A DNA stretch of 64,000 bases from Cerioporus squamosus (Eukaryota > Basidiomycota > Agaricomycetes > Polyporales > Polyporaceae): the NCBI GenBank assembly GCA_022592435.1, contig JABYQS010000095.1, forward strand, positions 93,369 through 157,368. Direction: 5' to 3'. The notes below the pieces were generated by a model. That model was not told the origin of the DNA. It saw only the letters and a list, made by a program, of their open reading frames with translations, and searched no databases. This document shows, one piece after another, positions 36,792 to 50,712 of the stretch (within the stretch, counting starts at the first letter, position 1; the number at the start of each line of letters is the position of its first letter). The translations under genes were made by a program, and so were the position numbers.

Positions 36792-37499
36792 GGTTGCAGC
36801 GGTCTGTTTTGAACTCGTAGTGAGCGATCGTACGTCCCACAGTGCGCAGCAGAAGGAGTTTCGGGAAATAATAGATTCCGCCTTGGAGTTGGAAGTTGCG
36901 AGCCTAGCTGGAAGAGGTCGCTGTACAAGCTGCAATTGGTGCGAGCGAACTTGCGTGATCTGCTCCCGCCGCTCGCGATCAACGAGATCGGCAAACAGGT
37001 ATGATATCTCCTGCACCCCCGACAATCCACAACCACGATGTCTGCACAGACGAACTCACCATCTTCTGCCGTTCAGCCCTTGAATATGACCTGGGAACGT
37101 GTACGCCGACGCGCGAAGGTTCACCAATCTGCTGTACGAACGTGAGAGTACATGAGAACGAGCGTAATCGCAGTGCCAGGACTCGTCGAGCGCGCCTTCG
37201 CGTTCCCCCCGCCAAAGATACACACCTCTCCGACGACCCCTTCTCCTCCGCAGTACGTCTCCTCGGTGCCGTCATGGTCGCTGCGAAGTGTTCTTCCCCG
37301 ACTTTGCTTGAATTGCCTCCTCCTCCCTTACAGGCTTACAGAGACGTCACGTGCCCACCATGCCGTATGGAATTTCGCCTTCGGCAGGGCGTCTTTGCGA
37401 TTGCAGGTTGCCCTCTTGATGCTTTTCACTTGACGACCTCTTAAGCTTCGCTGCTCTGCCGACTATCGGGACTTGACAACTACCACTTGGACCACCACC
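36792..37499 (+). other. RIB7 / MetAP2 intergenic region with possible short exons
   Basis: This should contain the RIB7 promoter and the MetAP2 promoter. A plus-strand frame at about 36895-36997 reads KRSLYKLQLVRAN then LRDLLPPLAINEIGKQ followed directly by GTATG, so it looks like a true exon with a donor. Later stretches (ADARRFTNLLYERE near 37110-37145, and RARLRVPPAKDTHLSDDPF near 37190-37250) could be further exons of a small plus-strand gene. No family was recognised and no start or stop can be fixed. Confidence 0.3.
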
Positions 37500-39282
<1,783 letters not shown>

Positions 39283-39692
39283 CCTTGCTAATCTGTCGCG
39301 CGAGCTCAAGGTGGAAGTGTGTGGGTGTAGATAGTCGGATGGGTACAGTCAGACGACTGGTGTGGGACTGTTGTACAGTAGCGGCCGCAATGCGAGCCCC
39401 GGCGCGGGGAGACCGATTACCCAGTATGGTGACGTCGTGTGTGCGTAGTGCGCGTACCTCTCGCGGGCGATCCTCGGAGCCTCGCTCGATCAGCCATGTG
39501 ATTGCTCTTTATGGCAGGTGTCGTGGTCGCAGGACCCAAAGGCAGTCCTGGCCTTCTCCAGCGCGCAGTGGACCCTCCGAGTCCTCCCTCTTCGTCTTGC
39601 TCTCTGTACACCAGCCTGGCCCTCCCAGTCTTATACGTGTTCTGCGCGGCCCTGCAGCGTTGTAGGGACCAGCCCTGTCCCTCCGAGCCGAC
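39283..39692. other. Intergenic region between two plus-strand genes
   Basis: About 410 bases holding the MetAP2 3' end and presumably the promoter of the following hydrolase, with a CT-rich stretch just before its ATG. No gene seen. Confidence 0.5.
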
Positions 39693-42269
39693 ATGAGATG
39701 GTTTCTGCCTCGTTTCTCCTCCGACACCGCGGAACCAGAGGAACCTAGGTCCGTTGCGCTCAAACGGCCGTCCGTGGACGTGTCTACCCCAACCGAGGCC
39801 CTACGACACTTTGAGAGCCCAGGTGTTCCCATCCCTCCTTCATCACGCGTCGGAGACCCGAAGCTGAAGCAACGGGAGAGCCAGCCGATTAGGTTATGGC
39901 ATTTATGGCAGTACGGCGCGTTCGCCGCGGTCAAAGGTGTGTTTCTCTGCCTCCCAGCCATTCGGCAGATGTACCACGGACGTGCAGAGGGCGTGCAGCG
40001 AGATGCTTGATGGACCCCGCAGCACATTGGCAGGGGAAATGCGGGGAAATGTGGGGAGGGATCGTCGATGGATTGATTCGGATGCTTCCCGGGCTTCCGC
40101 GCGCGCGGCCGGATGCTGTGGGTTGCTCGTGTCCTCCTTCTGCCATCCTCCACTGGCCGCATCGAACTCAACTGAACATGTCCATGCACAGCTACGACTC
40201 TTGCGGCAGATGTTCTGTCGCATCAGATTTGGGGCCCTCGCCGCAAATCATGGGGCATCGAGATGACCCTGCTCTCAAGCATCATGCGCGGTGTTGGTCG
40301 CTATTCACATCTAACCGATATTGTGAGTTGCCTCCGCACTTTTCCCGTCGTCCCGATCTGAACATGCACGTTTTGGTTCAGGACACCATCCGTATGCTCA
40401 TGAGCATAGGTGGCCTAGTACCGGTTCCCTCAGATGCACTCGTGACGCCGGTCTCGTTTCCCGTTCGCAAGCGACAATTGCGGGGTATCCTGACGGAGTT
40501 CGATGCTGCTGAGAACGGGAAGAGAGAGCTGTCGGGCGAATGGGTAGTGGGGAAGAGGACGTGGAGGCGGCTGCAGTCGGAGTGGCGCGCGCGCAAAGAA
40601 GGGAAGAGTGGTCGTGGTCAAGGTAAACGGAAAGAGCGAATCGTGTTGTATCTTCATGGTGGTATGTGCTCTTTTTGTTCTTTGTCGATACAAGTTAACC
40701 TGATTGCGCATATATAGGAGCGTACTATATGTTCAGCGCCGCGACGCACAGACTTATTACCATCCCTCTGGCGAAGTATCTTGATGCGCGGGTATTTGGT
40801 GAGTTAATCTCAGTTTGCTCCTCAATGCAACGCATCTTGACAGTTTACAGCCGTCGACTATAGACTAGCCCCAGAAACACGCTTCCCTGGTCCCCTTCAC
40901 GACGCCGTCACCTCATACTTCCGCTTAATTGACGACCTCCATGTGCCGCCGGAAAACATCATTATTGCCGGCGACAGCGCCGGTGGAGGTCTTGCCCTGG
41001 GGTTGTTGATGTATCTCAGGGATAACAGCTATCCGCTGCCTTCCGGAGCTATTTTGCTATCACCATGGGTCGGTGAGTTGCCGTCGATGCTCGCATGAAC
41101 GAAGATCGTGCTCACTACTTCTTATGGAAGACCTCACCATGAGTTGCGAGTCTTGGGACAGCAACGCTCAGTACGACATCATCCCTATGCCCCAGCCGGG
41201 TGATCACCTGAATCCTATTCTGTGCTATCTCGGAGATGACATGGAGAAGTATCTCACACACCCTTACGCAAGTCCACTCTTCGGCGACTTCAAGGGCCTA
41301 CCTCCGATGCTCATCCAAGCCGGAGAGGCTGAAGTCCTCCGTGACGAGAACACCCTGCTGGCTCACAAGGCTACCATGGCAGGGGTGGAAGTACGATACG
41401 AGTTGTATGAAGATATGGTAGGTCGCCACGTTCCGTTTTCATCGACATCCGTGCTCACAATGTATCAGGTTCATGTCTTCCAGAGCATACCTTTCCTTGA
41501 TGCAGTGCGGCAGGCGTTCGCTTCGTGCCAAGACTTCGTCCATAACTTTCTACCGCAACACCAAGTACGCACACCGCAGGTGTTCGGCCCATCCGCGGAG
41601 AAAGAGCTCGAAGACGAGATCGACACTGATGCTGCCCGTGTCGTACGTGGGGATGGCACGGAGACAGGTGCGGGTCGCGATGCTCTGGCGGAGCCCTCGG
41701 AAGACACAGGTCCGCCGTGTCGTGAACCATACCAAGAAAAGCGACATCCTGGGCTTCCAGTTCAGGCACCAAGTGGCGAAGACCCAAGCTGGGGTACCGT
41801 ATACTTGTCTTCTGGCAGCGAGGATGAGGGGGACTTTGGGGACGGTGCTGTGCGGGTGAAGCCGCACATCCCACCAACGCCCGCGCCCACGCCCATGACA
41901 CGACCGCCATTGACCAAGGCCTCATCGCTTACAAGACTACGCGCCACGGTTACGACTATAGCAAACGCCGCTACCACCTCGGCCTCGGGTTCGCTCCACC
42001 TCCCCTCCACACATCCTCCTCATACACGTACACCCGCCTCTCCTGCTGGTCGTCGGAGGTCGCGCGTCTCTTCCATCAGTATGTCCTCTTCGTCCGAGAC
42101 ACCGCCAGAGCCCTCCATACGGCGTTCGCAACGCAGTCATCCGGATATTTCATCGCTGGTCAAGTCGTGGTCGGTATCAGGTCCTGCGAACCAGACGCGC
42201 ACGTACAAGCCGGACGGGGCTTCGACTCATCACAGCGACCATAAACGTCGTTCAGTTCCATACTCATAG
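39693..42269 (+). CDS. HSL-type alpha/beta hydrolase with long disordered C-terminal tail
   Basis: Esterase/lipase of the hormone-sensitive-lipase family, possibly a steryl or short-chain ester hydrolase. Start MRWFLPRFSSDTAEPEE. After a poorly resolved N-terminal part (39.7-40.4 kb) comes VSFPVRKRQLRGILTEF. The oxyanion motif LHGGAYYMFSAATHRL is formed by removing an intron at about 40662-40718. Next are VDYRLAPETRFPGPLHDA, the nucleophile in IIAGDSAGGGLALGL, the strand ILLSPWVDLTMSCES, the Asp region LIQAGEAEVLRDEN, and the histidine in VHVFQSIPF just after an intron at about 41419-41466. The catalytic set is complete. The fold ends near 41530, but the frame continues about 240 residues of Ser/Pro/Thr-rich sequence to 42269, longer than usual for the family. 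Confidence 0.87.
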
Positions 42270-42856
42270 CCATCCTCGCAAAGAGTCAGGAACGACGACC
42301 TTCGTGCCTGCTGCTTGTCTGTATATCGTCAGTACCCGCTTTCATTTTTGCTGTCGTTCGATCTGCTCTCCTGCTGGCATCTTACTTGTCGACACGTACT
42401 CCCTTCGCGCATACAGAAGATTTTGAGCAGCTTCATGATCATAGCTCGCAGATGAAACTGTGATGGACGTTGTCACTGACTATGATATGACATCGCATGA
42501 TTCCATTTCCTCGCATGTAGTTCATATCTCTCTCTGATAATGTAGCGTTTGGGGACCAGTCGCTTATACAGTGCGAACTCTTTGGAGTACGATGTATATC
42601 ATTGTAATTTAGTCGACATACGTATATTGCAGTGTCCTAGCTGTATGTAATACATAGTGACCGCGCACGCAACTCATGCGGGAGCAGAGTTGTACAGGAA
42701 CAGGATAAATGGTCCGTGAGACATACATAGAGTACAGCGGCTTCCACAGGATAGCAGGGTAGATGATGGATAGCAGAATCAGCATAGGAATACAGGCCAA
42801 AACTTGGGAACCACGAACAAGGGGTAAGAGGAGTCCCCGGAGGCACAGAAGGCACT
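42270..42856. other. Convergent intergenic region
   Basis: About 590 AT-richer bases between the hydrolase and BTB gene stops. Probably 3' untranslated sequence for both. No gene seen. Confidence 0.5.
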
Positions 42857-43997
42857 TCACTGGAGGTTGAACACAGCGGGCAGACTCCTCCAGAGCTCCC
42901 GACGCTTCTTCTCCGCCATGACGATGATATCGGATGTACACGCAGCGCATGGGAGGTCGCTGAAGAGGGTATCGAGGCGCATACAGTCATGCAGGATGTC
43001 AAGAGGATCATCCATGGAGTTCGGCGCGTTCTCCTGGAAGTACTTCCAACAGTCGCTCCGTGCCTTCGTGCACCCCTTCACTCCGCGCTGACATCGCGGG
43101 CCGAATATATCAGTCCCGATGGAGCGCGTGTGCCCTGCGAGGAGTTTCTGCCCATGTACGAGGCGCATGAGGTCGCGCTTGTCCAGGAGCCGCCATCGCG
43201 CGGTGCGGGCCCCAAACCGCAGGTGCTTCCCCGGGTTCGCGCGGCAGTCGTCCCAGTCCGCGTCGGTGCTGAGCAGCGCGAGGGTGTAGAACGCAGCAGG
43301 GAGGATGCTCGGTATCCCGTAGTCACTCGCGATCCGGATAGTGGATGCGGGTTCGGGGAGGCGGTCGTCCAGGTAGAGGCCGTTCACCTTCCCCGTGAGC
43401 TGCAGCGAGTGCTCGGAGCGTAGGATTACGGCTTCGGCGCGGCGCGCATCCCACTGCGCGAGGGTCTGCGGCCAATCGGCCTCTAGCGATGACACAATAC
43501 GATGTCTGAGCGCATCGCATTCGTACTTCATGGCGAGCTTGAGCGCGCCCTCGACGAGGACGGGGGTATTGGGATCGAACCGCTTGTAGGCGGTCCCACT
43601 AGAGCATGACAAAGGCGGGTAAGCGGATTGGACGGCTCAAGGGGAATAGCATAGCTCACAGTGGGTCATAGAACATGTTCAGAAAGCTGACGAGCTCCTC
43701 AGCGCTGTCCGGCATCTGGACATGCACAACGCCGTCGTACGACTCTGCAAGACGGGTCTGGGATCCACCCGAGAGCAGAGGGGGTATCGCGAACAGGTCG
43801 GCGAGCACTGGGGAATGTCTCGCGAGGATCGACCTGTGTACTCGGAAATGTTGGCGGTCACCATGTTGGGTAAGGCCGGATAGGACAACGTTGCCATCGT
43901 CGTAGTAAATGGTGGGATGTCGTTCATTCGGTGCCTCGGTGGCGGGCGAGGTGTCTGCATCCGGGTTAGCGCTTCGCGGATACCTCTGGTCTGCCAT
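42857..43997 (-). CDS. BTB/POZ domain protein
   Basis: Fungal BTB-domain protein of a large agaricomycete family. Start MADQRYPRSANPDAD. The BTB fold is clear: IYYDDGNVVLSGL, HFRVHRSILARHSPVLADLF, VVHVQMPDSAEELVSFLN and MFYDPL. An intron at about 43606-43660 follows, then FDPNTPVLVEGALKLAMKY, CDALRHRIVSSLEADWP and a helical C-terminal region with a Cys-containing segment near the end (LFSDLPCAACTSDI). Stop at 42857 after FNLQ. About 360 residues. Such proteins may act as cullin-3 adaptors or transcription cofactors, but no partner domain is present, so the role is open. Confidence 0.87.
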
Positions 43998-44394
43998 ACT
44001 GAGTGTGGTAGTGTGTTTAGGAGGGAGAGGATCTCGAACGGGCTACTGGATCGTTGCTGTCGATGGGAGGTACAAGGAGAGGAGGACATTCATTCACGGC
44101 AATAGGAAGGACGTCAGTGGGCCTCGGCGGTAGTGGATGTCTTCCATCAAGTCATGAGACAGGATGTAGGTGGTCCTGCAGCCCACGGAGAAACAAAAAC
44201 TTAAGAACTTACACACGCTTGACGGACATCTCAAGCTCGTGCGGACCAGGCCGAGGATTCACAGCATGAATCAAATTCTCAATCGTAATCCGGGATCTTG
44301 GACAGTTGGTCTGCGGTGTAGCGGGGCAGCGGCCTGGAGGACGACAACATCGTTTGCACAAACCAAGTCAATTGCTAGTATGATCAGGTAAATT
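43998..44394. other. Intergenic region between two minus-strand genes
   Basis: About 400 bases with the promoter of the BTB gene and the 3' end of the lyase gene. No supported gene. Confidence 0.5.
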
Positions 44395-45274
44395 TCATTT
44401 AGCCAAACTTATCCGCCCCAACCGGCACCCCTCAACACCGTTGAAAGTCAGCACGTACTCTCCATCAACGATATCAGTCCTCTTCAACTCGCCCTCACCA
44501 GCCGACACGACACGACCTTGCCCCAATAGCCATCGCCGGACGACGCCGGGGAGACACCCTGTAGAAGCGGATGGAGTTACCCAGCAAGGAGGCGAGCGAC
44601 GTACAAACGCGATATTCCGGATGGACGTCTCGGTGACATCGCCGTCTTCGTTATACAGCAAGACCTCTGTGAGGGAAGTGGTAGGTGGCGGAGGGATATT
44701 ACAGCGACCACGAGCGGCCGTGTAGTGGTCGCGACGCGTTGTCTTCGTCCGAGTGAAGATGCTGGATGGCGTGGGGATAGTGTCGATGTGTACAACAAGT
44801 GTCTCCAATCCGAAGTATGGAGGGTTGGGATCGGAAGTAGATGGTAACCACAGAGATGCCACCATGGGATCAGGCAAGGGCAGAGGCGCAGTCGGGGATG
44901 CAGTTACTGAGAGCGCGCCGGTGTGGGAGAGAAGAATGCGTATCTAAGCGCAGCAAGTGAGCACTCGCATTCTACACGCAGAGACCCAAGGATGGACAAG
45001 GTACCCGGTAGCTGTCACCCGTTCTCCCTTCTAATCTTGCTGAACCAGTTCGTGATGCATCGTTGCAGAGGTCCTCCAAGCCAGACAACGTCAGGTTTGC
45101 GGGGACAGGCCACCCGTGAGTCCTGGCAGCTTCAACGAGCCTGTCGCAGTGGTAGGCGAGAAGCAGATATGGCGAGGGTGTCCCAGCATGGGCGACGGTG
45201 TTCCACGACACGTCGAGCAGCTGGGCGTCGCGTCTGACGGTGGACAAGAGGTGATAGTCGGCGGCGGAGGACAT
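44395..45274 (-). CDS. Aminodeoxychorismate lyase-like class IV PLP enzyme
   Basis: Probably releases pyruvate from 4-amino-4-deoxychorismate to make p-aminobenzoate for folate, as Abz2 does. Start MSSAADYHLLSTVRRDAQL. The first exon has NTVAHAGTPSPYLLLAYHCD, typical of fungal Abz2-like proteins. After an intron (about 44945-45070) come IRILLSHTG-like sequence and the second exon with ASLWLPSTSDPNPPYFGLE. The PLP lysine lies in SIFTRTKTTRRDHYTAARGR, and the glutamate loop in VLLYNEDGDVTETSIRNIAF, followed by TGCLPGVVRRWLL. Stop at 44395. About 250 residues. It is divergent from the NBR1-like gene with only about 150 bases between start codons. A branched-chain or D-amino-acid class IV enzyme is less likely. 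Confidence 0.85.
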
Positions 45275-45422
45275 GGCAGGAGGCAGGACGCGCAGCCGGG
45301 GCAATGAGGCATGTGACTGAGACGCGTCACGACCCGAATACCACGGGCGTCTGTTACGCTATATAGCGGTGTGTGCGTAGGCCGAGGGCGCCCCTCCTCC
45401 ATATCCTACTACCACCCCAATC
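45275..45422. promoter_or_regulatory. Compact bidirectional promoter (lyase / NBR1-like gene)
   Basis: Only 148 bases separate the two divergent start codons. A TATA-like stretch (cgctatatagcgg) sits at about 45356-45368, about 55-65 bases before the NBR1-like ATG. Shared control is inferred from position only. Confidence 0.45.
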
Positions 45423-48400
45423 ATGGCGGCCTTCACAGTCAAGGCCACTTATCGCGGCGAGACTCGCAAGCTCTCGTTCTCAGACAACGCATTTCCTTCG
45501 TATGAGCAGTTGTGTAGCCAGGTGAGCCCGTGCTTCCCCCCCTGATGACCCCGCGTCATGCACTTACCGCAGTGCTTCTAGTTGTATCGGGTTTTCCCCA
45601 TATCCCACTCGTTCTATCTATCTAGGCTTCTTTTCTCTCCTAATACCGCCTCCTTCGGCCGGATTTCCATTGGCAAGGAGGTGCACTCGGCCTCCGACTA
45701 TGACAGCCATGTCGCCCCTTATCTGGGGCGCTCCTGGCCGGGTGCGCTCCTACGTTTCACTGTCGTCGACGAAACCCCACGCAAGGCTGTCAGAATGCCT
45801 TCCAACGCAGTCCCGAGTGCCTTTGGTGACACAGCGTCGGAGACGATGTCCCATGTCTCTTCGACCCCAGCGTCCACCAGCGCCTCCTCAGCCACCGTTG
45901 TTGGCCCTGCTGCGGAGCCTTACCCCCACCTACGGGGTGATCGTCGCATTCTGCTCGAACGTCTAAGGGAGAGGACCAACAACCGTTCCTCTTTCCCAAC
46001 CATGCCCCCGACGCCCCCAGCGTCTTCCAGGCCCACGTCTATGGCCGAATCGTCATCTCGCCCGACCTCACTGTCGTCGGAACCCAGTGGTTGGAGACCT
46101 TTGCCGCCCAGGCCACCGTCCAGGGGTGAGTCCGCTTCGAGCAAGGCGAGCACTCGCACTGTCCGCCCATCGTTGTTCGACCTCCTTGCGAACCCGCCGT
46201 CGTCGACCTTGGCACCTCAAGTCGGCGCTCGGACGGGTCCTGGTCACGACTTGTACTCCAGCGAAGATACGCCTGAGCGCAAGAGGGACAATGCCGACCG
46301 CTGGGACACGATTTGGGACAACGTGAAGCCGATTTCAGAGACACTCCTCGACTTGAGACCCCCCTCGGTGTCATCCTCTCTTCGAGATTGTACCACGGTA
46401 TCCCCACAACTCACGTTCGTAGTACCCCCTCCTCCGATTCTCTTCTCGCAACCCAGCTCGGTCCGCACGGAGTCAAAGGCTGTACATGCCGATGCTGACG
46501 TGGTTATGCATTCCTCTCCTGCGCTTGGCACTCTGACTCAAACGTCTGCGCTGGGCCAGTCGGCAACAACGCAGTCCCGTGCGCAGCCGGAACAAGCGGC
46601 GCAGTACCGGGCCATCCCCAGTCCTCAAGAGAGGACCCACACACAGGCGCGGTACTTTGACGATGACATGGACGACATCTACCCTACTCTTCCGCGAGTC
46701 GGCCACTGCTGCTCCTTGGAGAAGAGCAAAGCGGAGATCAAAGCGCTCATGGAGAAGTTCAAGCGCGAGTATGAAGATAAGATGGCCAAGATGTTTGGGG
46801 CTGATTGGGACAAACCTGACCGCGTGGAGCCCCGACTCCCGCATCTTCCTTCACCTCCTACGCATCGCCCGACGCTTCCAGAGTTTGACCATCGGTCCAA
46901 CACATGGATGCCCCCGCCCCCACCACCTCCGCCTGGATTTGGTATGCCTTCGATGGTACCACCTCCACCGCCATTCATCGCTCCTCCAGCTCCGCCGTGC
47001 GTTCCGCCTCACACCTTCGGGATACCGCCCCCGCCATGCCTCTTCCCGATGGTGAGCACACCCCCGCCGCCTCCGCCAAGCTGGATCCCCGCAGTAGCCT
47101 TCACTCCGACGCAGGACACTTCTATGCGCGAGGTGGCCGAACCTGAGACGGTACACGAAGACGTGCGGTGCGACCATTGCGGAAGGAACAACATCAAGGG
47201 TATCAGATACAAGTGTCTGCAGTGTCCCGGTGTGTACTTGTGCAGCAGGATGTTGGTGTATGTCTCACTAAATTCACGATCCTCTTTTCAGACTTTGATT
47301 GGTGCAGCACCTGCATGGCCTCACCGAGGGCATGGGCAGCCCACACGTCGAGCCACGCATTCTTACCGATCCACAAGACTGAGGACTTTTTGGACTTCTG
47401 CGTCGTCAAAGACCAGCAGCGTTCGCGCATGCAACGTGTACACACTAATATCACATGTGACGGCTGCCAGGCGAAGAACATCGCTGGTGTGCGGCACAAA
47501 TGCCTGCAGTGTGACGGTGAGTCGTGTACATTAGACTCCTTCCCTGCAGGACGCTCATCTTTCTGGTTCGCAGACTTCGATTTGTGCGATGTGTGCGTGT
47601 CCAATCCAGGGACACGCCAGAAACACGATGTGTCCCACGTTTTCTTCCCGATCCCGTCGCCGGGCATGAAGGAGACCTACAAGAAGGCCCGCAATGAGGC
47701 GGGACGGCCTGCTGTCATCCCTCCCCCGCCGACTCTTACGCAACACCCCCATATTCATTGCGACGGCTGCAACCAGTCCCCACTCACTGGTGTCAGGTAC
47801 AAGTGCTTGGACTGCGACGGTGAGCCCGACTGTACCTCTATGCACTGATCAATGCTGACACACATCAGATTTCGACTTCTGTTCGTCGTGTATGTCAGAC
47901 CCAGCGCGCCGTGCCGTCCACGACAGTTCGCATGCCTTCTTCCCCATGGGAGTTCCAGCTGATCGTGCGGAGTACGACAAGGTTCGCCAGAACTACCGTC
48001 GCTTCGACGCGGAGGCTGTTCCTCTTCAGCAGAGCTCAGCAGTCGGCGAAGACGCTCGACCCGTTCACCGGAACATCATTTGTGACGTTTGCAACTGCCA
48101 AGTTGTCGGTGTGCGTCACAAGTGCCTCGACTGCCCGGATTACGACCTCTGCGACGAGTGCATCTCGACTCCTAGCTCGCGCGATCAGCATTCCCTCCAT
48201 CACCAGTTCTTCGCTATCGAGAGGCCTGGTGAAGTCATCGTTCACACTGTCTTCAGCGGTGATGGAGAGCGCGAGCCTGCCTTTCCTGTCCGGCCGCGGT
48301 CGCCGCTAGTTGGAACGCCAAGGCCTCACCGAAGTGACGTGGAGCCGGTGATACACAATGCCATGTGCAACATGTGCGACTCTAGAATTTGTGGCGACCG

Positions 48401-50712
48401 TTTCGTAAGTTTAGTGTATCGTTTCAAATACCAGCAGTCGATTTACTCTTTGGTACAGAAATGTCTTAACTGTCCGGACTACGACGTCTGCCAGCTGTGC
48501 TACAAGTATGTCCTGGCCAGATCGTTGCGCTCTTGAACAGTTTACTCACTATGATTAGGATCACTGCCGACCAGCATCCAGGCCATGGTTTCGTCAAGGT
48601 TGGCGAGCCCGCGACATTGATGGTATGTTCCCGACGTTCTCTAGACGAGTTCGGGGTAATAACAAGATTGTAGGTGCGAGACAGTTCTAGCGATCCCGTA
48701 CACTTCGCATCTTGCAACGTGTGCGGCTCCAGGATCCGGGGCGTGCGATACAAGGTTGGTGAATAGGGTGCTGACCAGGAGTCTGCTTACTGATTCCAGG
48801 AATTGTAGTGCATGCACGAGGGCTGCGACGATTTTGATATGTGCGAGAACTGCGAGGCTCTCCCCATCTCTGTTCACCCTATCAATCACCCCCTGCTGAA
48901 GATGAAGACACCCGGCGTAATTGCGCCCACCATCCTGCGAGCAGAAGAAATCGTTGTTCCTAGGATGCAGTCGCGCCCCGTCAGCCCGTACAAGTTCGAC
49001 TACGTATCGGAGTACGCCGGACCTCATGTGGTAACTTCCCCACCCATCGCAACCCCTGAGCTTGAACCGCTCATGAACGCTCCTGCTCAGCCTCCTGCCC
49101 TCCCGCTTCCCGAGTTCACTCCCGAGCTTCAGGTACCCAACTTGGTTCCCATTAGGACGCCATCACCGGAGACGGCGGAGTCCGTCTATCGCGCTCGATC
49201 GCTGAACCCTTTCCTGTGGGAGTCGCAGGTGCTGTCTCCGCCTATGCCGATCGTCAAATCTGAGCCAGCCACGCCTGAGGCTCCGGTTGTTGTTCCGCCC
49301 CCGGTCATTGCGCGCTCACCTTCACCCACGACGGCTCCTCTTTTGGTGGAAAGCGTAGTTCGGACGAAGTCTCCGCAGCTTGTGGACATCGAAGAAGATG
49401 AGGTCCTAAGTGCGCCCGTTGTGCAGGAGCCTGAAGGGACGGTAGGAGGTGTCAGCACACCTTCGGAAGTCCCGGAATCGACGTTCTCTTTGCACTCCGT
49501 TCCCAAGCTCGGGCCCGTCGACGAGCTGGGTCAATTATGGCCGGAACTCTACAACACCTTCAAGCACCTCCTCCAGCCTCCGGCTACCGCCAATCCGCCC
49601 GCGTGGACGTCTAGCAACCGTTTCAATATGCCGGCCGGCATCTTTGCAGACGAGTTCAAGCCGGCTGAAGTGAAGCCAGTTGCTCCCGGTAATAGCGCAA
49701 GCGCGGGCCCAATCCAAGAGTCTCCGTTGACTGGCGAACCCCTTCTATGTCGGCCGCTGATGCCAGAAGTTGACAAACCTGCTGGCCTTCCTATCAGGAG
49801 CTTGAGCGACCTTCTCAGCAGTGTGCGACCTGCGGCATCCATTCTTCCCACCTCCTCACCTCCTCCCGTGTCGCCACCGCCCCCGGCTTCCCCCCCTGTA
49901 TCATTCTGGCAGTCGTTTATCCGACCTTCTCCTCCCTTGACTGCTGAGTTTGTGTCGGATAACAACATCCCCGTCGGTCAGATCTTCCCACCCGGTGCCG
50001 AGTTCGTCAAGTCATGGAGAATGCGCAATGACGGCACCGTCGCTTGGCCCGAGAGCACTGAACTTGTGTTTGTCGCCGGCGACCGCATGGCGCCCAACTC
50101 TGCCGTGCTGTCCAAGATCCATGTCGGTCTCGTCAACGCCGGTGAGGAGGTAGAGTTGGTTTCCGGGGAAATGAAGGTACGCGTCTCAATTCGATGTTTG
50201 CCCGTCGGATGCTGATTACCACTTGGACAGGCTCCTGAAGTCCCCGGTAAATATGTCAGCTCGTGGCGTTTGAGCGATGGCAACGGCAATCTCTTCGGTC
50301 ATAGCGTATGGGTCGAGTAAGTGGGTATCATTATCTACTTGAACGAAAACTGATCGCGTTTTCTTGTTTTTATAGTATCACGGTCGCGGAGATGAACGAA
50401 CCCTCATCTGAAGAGTCCTTGGCTTCATCTTCTGTCATCATGCCGCAGAGCGTTCCTCAGTCCGTCTCTGCTCGTGCCACGACCGAGCACCGATTTTCCA
50501 CGTCCTCTATCAGCATCCCTTCGGCACCGCCTTCCGAGGGCGGCTCCTCTATCTCCTTGCTCGATGTCCCTTCCATCAGCTCGTCGGACGAAGACGACGA
50601 GATCTACGTCGACAGTCGGTCGCACGTGGTCGCTACTCCCGAGGTCGATGTCGGTCAAGATGTCGAGTATGTGATGCTCTTCGATACTGACAGTTCCTCG
50701 GAAGATGATTAG
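45423..50712 (+). CDS. NBR1: NBR1-type selective autophagy receptor with six ZZ zinc fingers
   Basis: Cargo receptor linking substrates to Atg8 membranes. The N-terminus MAAFTVKATYRGETRKLSF starts a PB1-type domain, joined across an intron to LYRVFPISHSFYLSRLLF. Then come a Ser/Pro-rich linker, a charged helix (SKAEIKALMEKFKREYEDKM) and polyproline runs (46910-47090). ZZ fingers follow: CDHCGRNNIKGIRYKCLQC (47170), CDGCQAKNIAGVRHKCLQC (47458), CDGCNQSPLTGVRYKCLDC (47761), CDVCNCQVVGVRHKCLDC (48078), CNMCDSRICGDRF..KCLNC (48364) and CNVCGSRIRGVRYK (48716), most with a DFDLCDxC half and a paired His. The FW (four-tryptophan) NBR1 domain is at about 49930-50330: GAEFVKSWRMRNDGTVAWP, KYVSSWRLSDGNG, FGHSVWV. 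The C-terminus is acidic and ends with EYVMLFD, a good Atg8-interacting motif. About 1550 residues; introns sit inside several fingers. Confidence 0.9.
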
